Shown: in pieces, positions 1 through 5,708 of the stretch
Layout of the letters: each line of letters starts with the position of its first letter
Position numbering within the stretch: position 1 is the first letter of the stretch
Assembly: GCA_026984165.1 (NCBI GenBank)
Contig: JALSSQ010000339.1
Location: 1 to 5,974, forward strand
Direction: 5' to 3'
DNA from: Sulfurovum sp.
Lineage (GTDB): Bacteria; Campylobacterota; Campylobacteria; Campylobacterales; Sulfurovaceae
DNA: 5,974 nt
Made by a program: the position numbers and the translations under genes
Notes under the pieces: generated by a model
What the model was told of the DNA's origin: nothing
The model's database searches: none
Seen by the model: the letters and a program-made list of their open reading frames with translations, nothing else

Positions 1-649
1 TATCTGATTTTATCACCACACGGTCTATGACTACTTTGATGGTATGTTTTTTGGTTTTAGAAAGTTCTATCTCATCATCCAAACGTACCATGACGCCATC
101 TATCATAGCACGAACATAGCCCTTGTGCCGTAAGGACTCCAACATATCTGTAAAAGTACCCTTTTTCTCTTTTACCAGTGGTGCCATAATAATAAGCTTC
201 GCTCCCTCAGGGATGCGTAATACCTCTTCAATGATGTCTGACGCAGACATAGAGGAAATAGCTTTGCCACACTCATGACAGTGTTGTTCCCCTATACGTG
301 CAAATAATAGACGTAAATAATCATAAATTTCTGTAATCGTCCCCACCGTAGAGCGTGGGTTTTTAGAAGTCGTCTTTTGGTCTATGGCAATGGCAGGCGT
401 AAGCCCCTCAATTTTATCGACATTGGGCTTACCCACACGCCCCAAAAACTGTCTGGCATAAGAAGAGAGTGATTCTATATAACGACGCTGTCCTTCAGCA
501 TAAAGTGTAGAAAAAGCCAAAGTTGACTTACCTGAGCCAGAAATACCTGTAACGACTACGAGTCTGTTTTTGGGGATGCTTAGGTTTATATTTTTTAAGT
601 TATTTTCTTTTGCACCATAAACATGTATCATATCTTGTTTTTTTGACAT
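1..649 (-). CDS. uvrA: Excinuclease ABC subunit UvrA, N-terminal part (runs off the left edge)
   Basis: UvrA is the damage-sensing ATPase of nucleotide excision repair; as a dimer it loads UvrB onto damaged DNA in the cytoplasm. The 216 residues visible cover the first ATP-binding domain and part of the UvrB-binding domain. The beginning reads MSKKQDMIHVYGAKENNLKN, followed by a Walker A loop (residues 35-42, GISGSGKS), the UvrA-typical stretch EGQRRYIESLSSYARQFLG (52-70), and a Q-loop region at DQKTTSKNPRSTVGT (90-104). A CHEC pair (124-127) and a KEKKGTF segment follow. UvrA is usually about 940 residues, so most of the protein lies beyond base 1; this is a window edge and not a truncation. 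The ATG at 649-647 was chosen because AGGA lies 6 bases upstream. A downstream ATG (codon 7) has no ribosome binding site. The TSUP transporter gene lies 45 bases upstream on the same strand. Confidence 0.97.
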   Translation of the reverse strand, partial: MSKKQDMIHVYGAKENNLKNINLSIPKNRLVVVTGISGSGKSTLAFSTLYAEGQRRYIESLSSYARQFLGRVGKPNVDKIEGLTPAIAIDQKTTSKNPRSTVGTITEIYDYLRLLFARIGEQHCHECGKAISSMSASDIIEEVLRIPEGAKLIIMAPLVKEKKGTFTDMLESLRHKGYVRAMIDGVMVRLDDEIELSKTKKHTIKVVIDRVVIKSD

Positions 650-652
650 TCA

Positions 653-659
653 TTTTCCT
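653..659 (-). promoter_or_regulatory. Ribosome binding site of uvrA
   Basis: AGGAAAA on the minus strand, with 6 bases between AGGA and the uvrA ATG. Its first A belongs to the end of the heptamer array, so the ribosome binding site looks like a continuation of the repeat with one altered unit. Confidence 0.6.
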
Positions 660-693
660 AATTTCTAATTTCTAATTTCTAATTTCTAATTTT
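659..693. repeat. Tandem heptanucleotide array, four exact copies plus one altered copy
   Basis: The plus-strand unit is TAATTTC (minus strand GAAATTA). Exact copies lie at 659-665, 666-672, 673-679 and 680-686. A fifth copy at 687-693 reads TAATTTT. The array fills the space between the TSUP stop codon (695-697) and the uvrA ribosome binding site. Seven is not a multiple of three, but no gene reads through the array, so a copy-number change would alter leader length rather than reading frame. It resembles in kind the short tandemly repeated heptanucleotides (STRR) described in cyanobacteria. Whether this unit recurs elsewhere in the genome cannot be seen here. Confidence 0.95.
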
Positions 694-697
694 ATCA
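689..697 (-). promoter_or_regulatory. Candidate extended -10 promoter for uvrA
   Basis: The minus strand reads TGATAAAAT, an extended -10 (TG, one base, TAAAAT) overlapping the TSUP stop codon and the last altered heptamer. Transcription would begin near base 682, inside the heptamer array, giving a leader of about 30 bases before uvrA. No good -35 is visible at the expected distance. In such AT-rich DNA this match can occur by chance, so it is only a candidate; co-transcription from the TSUP gene is the alternative. Confidence 0.3.
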
Positions 698-1435
698 CAG
701 CCAAATCTTTTTTATCAGCATCACTATCGCAAACAGATAAAGTACCAGGAGAGCCATTTTATGATTTTTTGAAGTTACATGATCTTTAAGCCAAATACCT
801 AAAGTTACTCCTACAAGTGATGCAGTTGCTACTATCAGTCCATTATGAAAGTCAATAGTACCTGTACTAAGTCTACTTATCATCCCTGCAACTGAGGAAA
901 ATGCCACAAAGAAAAGTCCTGCTGAAACTGCCTTTTTAATGGGATAATGTAAGAGCCCTACAAGCAATGGTGTTAAAATAATAGACCCACCAATACCTAA
1001 AGTAATCGCAAAGATACCAATAATAAGACCAATCACAAAGAGTAAAGCCTTTGAGAGTGTTTTTGTTTGTGAATCATCTTCATGAGTTTTAGAAAAGAAA
1101 AGTCTAAACAACGCAAAAAGCAAAAGTCCAAAAAATAAAAACTGTAAGACTGTATCGGAGATAAAATGTGTTACATACCCACCAATATATCCTCCAATGA
1201 ATCCTCCAAAACCAACAAAAATCCCTTCACCCACAATGAGTGAACCTTTTTTATAATTAAGATATGAACCAAATACAGAGGAAAAAACCATTTGAACAAT
1301 AGAAATACCTATTGCATCTTTAATCTCAAACCCAAGTACCAGAAGAACAGGTACAAGTATCATTCCTCCACCTATACCAAAAAATCCAGACATCGTACCG
1401 ATAAAAATTCCAACAAGAATAAGTTCTATCATCAT
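695..1435 (-). CDS. TSUP (TauE/SafE) family membrane transporter
   Basis: This is an inner-membrane permease of the TSUP family. Characterised members move sulfite, sulfoacetate, taurine-related or other small organic anions, but the substrate cannot be read from sequence. From the ATG at 1435 it has 246 residues, typical for the family. The family's internal duplication is clear: a glycine-rich motif at residues 13-29 (GTMSGFFGIGGGMILVP) recurs at 140-156 (GIFAITLGIGGSIILTP). Seven to eight hydrophobic segments are separated by a polar stretch (KTHEDDSQTKT, about 116-126) that divides the two halves. A frame-consistent GTG lies at 1441, but GGAG is only 2 bases from it and 8 bases from the ATG at 1435, so the ATG is preferred; another ATG follows directly at 1432. 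The gene precedes uvrA on the same strand and diverges from the PqiA-like gene. A sulfur-compound role would fit a sulfur-oxidising lineage, but that is inference. Confidence 0.93.
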   Translation of the reverse strand: MMIELILVGIFIGTMSGFFGIGGGMILVPVLLVLGFEIKDAIGISIVQMVFSSVFGSYLNYKKGSLIVGEGIFVGFGGFIGGYIGGYVTHFISDTVLQFLFFGLLLFALFRLFFSKTHEDDSQTKTLSKALLFVIGLIIGIFAITLGIGGSIILTPLLVGLLHYPIKKAVSAGLFFVAFSSVAGMISRLSTGTIDFHNGLIVATASLVGVTLGIWLKDHVTSKNHKMALLVLYLFAIVMLIKKIWL

Positions 1436-1443
1436 TTTCACTA

Positions 1444-1447
1444 CTCC
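1444..1447 (-). promoter_or_regulatory. Ribosome binding site deciding the TSUP start
   Basis: GGAG on the minus strand lies 8 bases upstream of the ATG at 1435 but only 2 bases from the GTG at 1441. This argues for the shorter 246-residue product. Confidence 0.65.
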
Positions 1448-1462
1448 AAAAATTAACTTGAG

Positions 1463-1471
1463 ATTATAGCA
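1463..1471 (-). promoter_or_regulatory. Extended -10 promoter for the TSUP gene
   Basis: The minus strand reads TGCTATAAT, a perfect extended -10 (TG, one base, TATAAT). Predicted initiation is near base 1456, leaving about 20 bases of leader that contains the GGAG ribosome binding site. The -35 position has no TTGACA-like hexamer, which is normal both for extended -10 promoters and for Campylobacterota sigma-70 promoters. Confidence 0.65.
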
Positions 1472-1486
1472 TTATTCTAAAGATTT

Positions 1487-1495
1487 TGATATACT
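1487..1495 (+). promoter_or_regulatory. Extended -10 promoter for the PqiA-like gene
   Basis: TGATATACT matches an extended -10 (TG, one base, TATACT), with predicted initiation near 1502 and a leader of about 27 bases. It points away from the TSUP promoter; the two -10 hexamers are only about 21 bases apart, so each occupies the other's upstream region. Confidence 0.5.
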
Positions 1496-1511
1496 ATGGC
1501 AACTTGGGATT

Positions 1512-1518
1512 AAGGGAG
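1512..1518 (+). promoter_or_regulatory. Ribosome binding site of the PqiA-like gene
   Basis: AAGGGAG lies 10 bases before the ATG at 1529 and 19 bases before an in-frame ATG at 1538. This supports the first start, although the spacing is somewhat long. Confidence 0.6.
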
Positions 1519-1528
1519 TATATTCTTT

Positions 1529-2827
1529 ATGGAAATAATGAAAAAAATCTTTTCTGCTGTTGCTGCTTTTTTGCTGGTTATGCTTATTTATCTTGCTATT
1601 AATCTCATACATAAAGGGCATACTGCAAAAATATATAAATCAGAATACGCTACGCTACACTCATCTGAATTTGGTATGTTTAATTCAGATAAATGGACAG
1701 AAAAAATCATTAAAATTATCAATACAAAAATTGAAAATTTTAGTATTCAAAAGGCAAACAACCGAGAGGAAATTAAAGGCTACATAAGCACAATTATTGA
1801 GACACTTATATCTGAAGCACAACGTGCCGTAAAAGACAGAAATACCCATAAACGTGGCTTTTTAGAAAGTATACTTGGTTCAACAAAACAGATGATTACT
1901 GACTCTATAATCGATTTTGAAGATTTGCGTCATCGCATTCCAGAGTTTACTGATAGAGTAATCAAAGAAATAGAAAAACCAAAAAATCAGGCACGTGCAA
2001 AAGCAGTTTTACAGCAAAAAGTAAAAGAATTTATTACAGCAAATGTTCATAAACACACAGATATGTCAGCATTTAATAGTATTTTAAAACATTACAATAC
2101 CTCTACAGAAGAAGCTTGTAACGTATTGCTCAATAACAAAATGCAAGCCCTCAAAACAGATATGCATCATACCATGGAAATCATGCTTGTACTTACCTTT
2201 GTCATTATTTTCATAATTTTATTGGTATTCAAAACACTCAATTCTTACACTCTGTTTTTACTTGTAGTAACGACACTTTCGCTCCTTGTCTCTGGTATTT
2301 ATCTTCCTATGTTAGATATTGAAGCAAAAATCGCACAACTCAACTTTACCATACTTGACACTACTGTGGTCTTTCACAATCAAATCCTCTTTTTTCAAAG
2401 TAAAAGTATTTCAGACTTAGTCTCATTACTTCTTGATTCTGAAAAATTCAAAATGAAATTTGTAGGGGTACTGCTTGTTATGTTCTCTGTCATTTTTCCA
2501 ACGCTTAAGCTTATCTCAACCTATATGTACTTCTATAGCAACAGTATCATAGGCAACAATCCTATCACACGTTTCTTTGCACTCAAATCAACTAAATGGT
2601 CAATGGCAGATGTCTTTGTAGTTTCTATCTTTATGGCATATTTGGGACTTGATGGTGTAGTGAGCAATGAGCTAAAACATCTCGAAAGTAGAAGTGATCC
2701 TGTAAATATTATAACCACGAATGGTACGCATTTGGAAGTTGGATTCTTCCTCTTTTTAGGTTTTGTTTTGACAAGTTTTGTACTTGCATATTTGGTACAT
2801 AAAAGTAAAGAAGCCAGAAAAAACTAG
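1529..2827 (+). CDS. PqiA/LetA-family membrane protein with an extra N-terminal periplasmic domain
   Basis: The protein has 432 residues and about six membrane segments (roughly 7-27, 216-234, 240-258, 310-332, 361-378, 404-423). The C-terminal half resembles a single PqiA (paraquat-inducible protein A, LetA) module. It has the loop IYLPMLDIEAKI (257-268), FQSKSISDLVSLLL (289-302), a conserved-looking IFPTLKL (322-328), and the family-like KWSMADVFVVSIFMAYL (356-372). PqiA/LetA proteins usually pair with MCE-domain proteins (PqiB/LetB) in lipid transport across the envelope. Two things differ here. There is one module instead of two tandem ones, and there is only one cysteine (C197), so the zinc-ribbon cysteines of Escherichia coli PqiA/LetA are absent. 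Residues 28-215 form a charged, mostly helical region that positive-inside topology places in the periplasm; I do not recognise it. No MCE gene is in view. The family call is good; the function is inferred. Confidence 0.85.
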   Translation: MEIMKKIFSAVAAFLLVMLIYLAINLIHKGHTAKIYKSEYATLHSSEFGMFNSDKWTEKIIKIINTKIENFSIQKANNREEIKGYISTIIETLISEAQRAVKDRNTHKRGFLESILGSTKQMITDSIIDFEDLRHRIPEFTDRVIKEIEKPKNQARAKAVLQQKVKEFITANVHKHTDMSAFNSILKHYNTSTEEACNVLLNNKMQALKTDMHHTMEIMLVLTFVIIFIILLVFKTLNSYTLFLLVVTTLSLLVSGIYLPMLDIEAKIAQLNFTILDTTVVFHNQILFFQSKSISDLVSLLLDSEKFKMKFVGVLLVMFSVIFPTLKLISTYMYFYSNSIIGNNPITRFFALKSTKWSMADVFVVSIFMAYLGLDGVVSNELKHLESRSDPVNIITTNGTHLEVGFFLFLGFVLTSFVLAYLVHKSKEARKN

Positions 2828-3783
2828 CAAGATTCGCCTATAAAGTTTTGGGAAAAAAAGCTTTCAATAGCTTCTCTCATCTCTACAGGATCTTCAATAC
2901 GATTAACTTCATTTCTAAATGCAGAAGCACCTTGGTAGCCTGCTTTAGAGTAAGAGTGCAGATTTTTTCTAAAAATAATAGCGCCATACTTATCATAGTG
3001 TTTTATCATCTGGTCAAAATGTTCCAATACAACCTCTTTGATGAGCTCAGGCGTAGGCGCATCCATGCCTTCTTTAATTTGTTTAAATATCCATGGTTTT
3101 CCTACAGCTGCACGACCTATCATCACACCTTCAGCACCAGTATATTCACGTACCCATTTGGCTTTCTCTGGTGTATCTATATCACCATTGGCAAACATAG
3201 GGATATTGATATGTCTCTTTATCTCTGCAAGCGCATCATAATCCACAGGAGCTTTATATCGTCCTGCTCTGGTACGACCATGAACAGCAATATAGTCTGC
3301 GCCTGCATCTTCACAAAGTTTGGCTATGGCGACATGGTTTTTTTCATTAAATCCTAGACGAAATTTTACTGAAGTATATTCTTTATTGGAGTACTTTTTA
3401 ATCGTCTCTATCACCTTTGCCATTTGAGGCAAATCGGTAAGTAAAGAAGAGCCCTGCAAATTGTTTACTACTTTAGGAGCAGGACAACCACAGTTTAAAT
3501 CAATAGATGTCACATCTTCTCGTTCATTGATGATTTCTACAGCACGTTTTATAACATCCAAATCAGAACCTGCTATCTGAATCGCATATGGATTTTCTAT
3601 GGGTGATTTCTCAAGCATACGATGGGTTTTTTTAGACTTGTATATAAGTGCATTTGAGCTTATCATCTCTGAAACAGTAAGATCAACACCAAACTTCTTA
3701 ACCACAGAACGAAAAGGAAGGTCGGTAAAGCCCGCAAGAGGGGCTAAAGCATAAAGAGGCTTTGAAAAATCTAATGAAGACAT
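2824..3783 (-). CDS. dusB: tRNA-dihydrouridine synthase (DusB-like)
   Basis: This is an FMN-dependent enzyme that reduces specific uridines of tRNA to dihydrouridine, using NADPH, in the cytoplasm. Its 319 residues match the usual length of about 320. The N-terminal TIM barrel starts with the FMN-binding LAPLAGFTDLPFR (13-25). The catalytic cysteine is in NCGCPAPKVVNNLQGSSLL (C100, the same position as in Escherichia coli DusB). FMN contacts follow: VKFRLG (K140), VHGRTR (H168), ANGDI (198-202) and MIGRAAVGKPWIF (221-233). The C-terminal helical tRNA-binding domain begins at about residue 240. It is the last gene of the minus-strand cluster, 6 bases after the preceding stop codon. No Shine-Dalgarno sequence is visible before its ATG, which suggests translational coupling. 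Its TAG stop overlaps the stop of the convergent PqiA-like gene. Subfamily DusB rather than DusA or DusC is the best fit. Confidence 0.95.
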   Translation of the reverse strand: MSSLDFSKPLYALAPLAGFTDLPFRSVVKKFGVDLTVSEMISSNALIYKSKKTHRMLEKSPIENPYAIQIAGSDLDVIKRAVEIINEREDVTSIDLNCGCPAPKVVNNLQGSSLLTDLPQMAKVIETIKKYSNKEYTSVKFRLGFNEKNHVAIAKLCEDAGADYIAVHGRTRAGRYKAPVDYDALAEIKRHINIPMFANGDIDTPEKAKWVREYTGAEGVMIGRAAVGKPWIFKQIKEGMDAPTPELIKEVVLEHFDQMIKHYDKYGAIIFRKNLHSYSKAGYQGASAFRNEVNRIEDPVEMREAIESFFSQNFIGESC

Positions 3784-3789
3784 ACAAGT

Positions 3790-4836
3790 TTATAGAAATT
3801 TTGTCTCTGTACATACCGAATGGATATCGATAATATCTTCTAGTTTATATTTAGCATTCTGACGTTTTAATTGATAAAATGCTCTAAATTTCATAAATTC
3901 GTTCTCTTCTTGTTCTTCGAGAAATGCGCCCACTTTATCCATAAGTTCATATTCAAACAGTAGATAAAGATATGCATTTTGGGCTTTCTCATTCTCTCTT
4001 TGATATGCATTAAAAAGTGCTAAATTTTCATCTGGCTTAAAATATTTTTTTGTCACATCTGCAATTTTAATAAAATCAGCACATGAAAGATTTAAATCTT
4101 CAACAAATGTAGATAAAATCTCTTTATTAAATCCTAAATTATCTTCACTACTTACTCTGTTAAGCATTACTAAAAAGCTTTTAACATCAAATACTTTTGT
4201 ATATTTACGTGCTATTTCAAAATTTGCTTTACGTGCAAATACATCAAGTGCCTCTTTTCGTACAGCTTCAGAATAATCAGAACTAGAACGCATCACATTT
4301 TCAACAAATTTTTCATCTGATTCTATACGGTTAAGTCTATTTTTTACTAATATAGGATTACCTGCATTAAATACTTTTGCCATCTTTTCTTCTTTTAAAT
4401 CAATATATTCACCATTGTTGATTTTTTGAATAATATTGACCACTCTTGAAAGTCTTGGACTTAAGCCTTCAACATTATCTGATACAAGCAAAGAAGCTTT
4501 ACTGAGTAATCGTGCAGAACTACCTACTTCATCCATAGCATATTTTTGCTCTTTAGGCTCATTCACCAAAGACCAATACAATGCATCTTCCAAAGTATCT
4601 GTATCTCTTTGCCACTTTTTAATTTTAAAGTAATTTTTAAGACCATAAAAAAGCATATGAGCCACTGTAAATAAAAAGAGTACTACCATAGGCAAAGCAA
4701 TCCATGCAGCTATAGGAAAATTTAAATTTACACCCATTACTTCGACAATGTAATTGTTTGGATTTAGTGTATAAGTCACTATACTTACAAGAGCTATCAA
4801 TACAAGAGCAGCAAAAGTATATAAACCAAGTTTCAT
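3790..4836 (-). CDS. Uncharacterised membrane protein: LapA-like two-helix hairpin plus cytoplasmic helical domain
   Basis: I do not recognise a named function. The 348 residues start with two membrane helices (about 5-23 and 42-66). They are separated by a short loop predicted to be outside the cytoplasm (NPNNYIVEVMGVNLNFP, 25-41), and a basic stretch KNYFKIKKWQR follows (67-77). This layout resembles LapA (DUF1049), the small partner of the TPR protein LapB in Gram-negative envelope control. The remaining 270 residues are charged and helical, with helix pairs between about 80 and 345 that could be divergent repeats; no catalytic motif is evident. Three cysteines (252, 342 and none paired in a CxxC) give no metal site: only C252 and C342 are actually present. 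The start at 4836 has AAGGGA 6 bases upstream. It lies between dksA and dusB, the place of a comparable putative membrane protein that I recall in Campylobacter (Cj0124c). The LapA comparison rests on topology alone. Confidence 0.85.
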   Translation of the reverse strand: MKLGLYTFAALVLIALVSIVTYTLNPNNYIVEVMGVNLNFPIAAWIALPMVVLFLFTVAHMLFYGLKNYFKIKKWQRDTDTLEDALYWSLVNEPKEQKYAMDEVGSSARLLSKASLLVSDNVEGLSPRLSRVVNIIQKINNGEYIDLKEEKMAKVFNAGNPILVKNRLNRIESDEKFVENVMRSSSDYSEAVRKEALDVFARKANFEIARKYTKVFDVKSFLVMLNRVSSEDNLGFNKEILSTFVEDLNLSCADFIKIADVTKKYFKPDENLALFNAYQRENEKAQNAYLYLLFEYELMDKVGAFLEEQEENEFMKFRAFYQLKRQNAKYKLEDIIDIHSVCTETKFL

Positions 4837-4857
4837 TATGTATCCCTTTTAAAATAG

Positions 4858-4863
4858 ATTATA
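4858..4863 (-). promoter_or_regulatory. Candidate internal promoter for the LapA-like gene
   Basis: A perfect TATAAT on the minus strand follows a T-rich stretch (TTTTTTTG, minus strand, about 4870-4877). This is the pattern of Campylobacterota sigma-70 promoters, which replace the -35 with upstream T-rich DNA. Initiation would fall near 4851, giving a leader of about 15 bases that includes AAGGGA. It sits in the 45-base gap after dksA, the only real gap in this cluster. Confidence 0.45.
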
Positions 4864-4881
4864 AGATTTCAAAAAAACCAT

Positions 4882-5238
4882 TTATTTATGTTCTTTTTCA
4901 TTAATCTCGCGACAAGCAATACAAAAACGTGCAAAGCTTTTGACCTCCAATCGAGGTTTGCCAATAGGCTCTTCACACATTTCACATATACCATAAGTCC
5001 CTTTTTTTATTTTATCCAAAGCAAGTTCAATTTCGTTTAATTCTTTGCGTTGTTGCTCTAAAATAGCACTATCAACGATAGTTTCTGCAGATGCCGCTGC
5101 ATAATCACCTTCATCATTGAGTTCAAGCTCTCTCATACTGTCTAATTCCAATGATGTACCCGTAAGATTTCTCTCAATTTGTACTCTTCTGTCAAGTAAC
5201 CTATTTTGAAACGCTTCTAATTCTACTTTTGTTAACAT
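4882..5238 (-). CDS. dksA: DksA/TraR-family RNA polymerase-binding regulator
   Basis: DksA binds the secondary channel of RNA polymerase and, with ppGpp, lowers rRNA transcription and adjusts amino-acid gene expression during starvation. The protein has 118 residues, shorter than the 151 of Escherichia coli DksA and mainly lacking N-terminal sequence. It has the coiled coil (about 5-75) with the acidic tip motif D42-x2-D45-x-A47, matching the DxxDxA that DksA needs in the channel. The C4 zinc finger follows (C85, C88, C106, C109; CEMC and CIAC). Both functional elements are therefore intact. AGGGA lies 5 bases before the ATG and overlaps the rlmH stop codon, with only 8 bases between the two genes, so translation is probably coupled. 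The tip motif favours true DksA-type action over a TraR-like or purely structural homologue. Confidence 0.94.
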   Translation of the reverse strand: MLTKVELEAFQNRLLDRRVQIERNLTGTSLELDSMRELELNDEGDYAAASAETIVDSAILEQQRKELNEIELALDKIKKGTYGICEMCEEPIGKPRLEVKSFARFCIACREINEKEHK

Positions 5239-5246
5239 TATTTTCC

Positions 5247-5708
5247 CTATTTATGGTACGGATGATTGTGGTTAATACTAAGACCTCTAAAAATCTGTTC
5301 CAATAATACTACTTTCACAAGTTTATGTGAAAGCGTTATTTTACCAAATGATATGCTATTATTACATTTATCCAAAAAACTACTCTCAAAGCCGTATGCA
5401 CCGCCTATAAACAGATTTATATGTACTCTATTCTTAAGCAATTTGGCAAAATCATGACTATCAACTTCTTTAGAAGATGGATCTAATGCAATATTTATTC
5501 CATTATGCATAAACCTATCCAATGCTTTTGTATAAGATTTTTGTGCTGCCTGAGGTGAAATTTCCTGTGCTTTACTTATGCCTTTATCAAATATCTCTAT
5601 CACTTCTACTTGCGCAAACGGTCTTGCAATTTTTTTATAATGTTCAACCAATCCTGTGTAAAGTGTATCTTTCCCTTTTTTGTCAATGATAATTACATTA
5701 ATTTTCAT
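5247..5708 (-). CDS. rlmH: 23S rRNA pseudouridine-1915 N3-methyltransferase RlmH
   Basis: RlmH is a SPOUT-class enzyme that uses S-adenosylmethionine to methylate pseudouridine 1915 in helix 69 of 23S rRNA, acting on assembled 70S ribosomes. From the ATG at 5708 it has 153 residues, against 155 in Escherichia coli. Family signatures are ALDPSSKEVDSHDFA (74-88), the cofactor-binding knot segment LFIGGAYGF (99-107), SFGKITLSHKLVKVVLLEQIFRG (120-142), and the C-terminal HNHPYHK (147-153), whose HPYH matches the conserved end of the family. A GTG at 5729 would add seven residues. The ATG is preferred because AAGGGA precedes it by 4 bases and because MKINVIII matches the normal family start. It overlaps the upstream transglycosylase gene by 11 bases and is followed 8 bases later by dksA. 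Confidence 0.96.
   Translation of the reverse strand: MKINVIIIDKKGKDTLYTGLVEHYKKIARPFAQVEVIEIFDKGISKAQEISPQAAQKSYTKALDRFMHNGINIALDPSSKEVDSHDFAKLLKNRVHINLFIGGAYGFESSFLDKCNNSISFGKITLSHKLVKVVLLEQIFRGLSINHNHPYHK

Noticed and set aside
1..649. Possible truncation of uvrA.
   Set aside because: The frame stays open to the window edge with all expected N-terminal motifs in order; the missing part lies outside the window.
659..693. The heptamer array considered as a CRISPR fragment or a phase-variable coding repeat.
   Set aside because: The units are 7 bases with no spacers, so it is not CRISPR. No reading frame passes through it, so it cannot switch a protein on or off by frameshift.
2853..2873. 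Minus-strand hairpin (AAGCT, 6-base loop, AGCTT) followed by a run of T, resembling an intrinsic terminator.
   Set aside because: It lies inside the dusB coding sequence about 30 bases before the stop codon, and the stem has only five base pairs, mostly AT. Ending there would leave a message without a stop codon, so it is probably chance in AT-rich coding DNA.
2848..3357. A 169-codon open frame on the plus strand opposite dusB.
   Set aside because: It is the antisense shadow of a clearly conserved dusB. Its translation is rich in Phe, Ile, Ser and Cys with no recognisable domain, and it has no promoter or ribosome binding site of note.
4870..4884. T-run after dksA (minus strand) considered as a terminator.
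   Set aside because: No stem-forming sequence precedes it. The T-rich stretch ahead of TATAAT is better explained as part of a Campylobacterota-type promoter.
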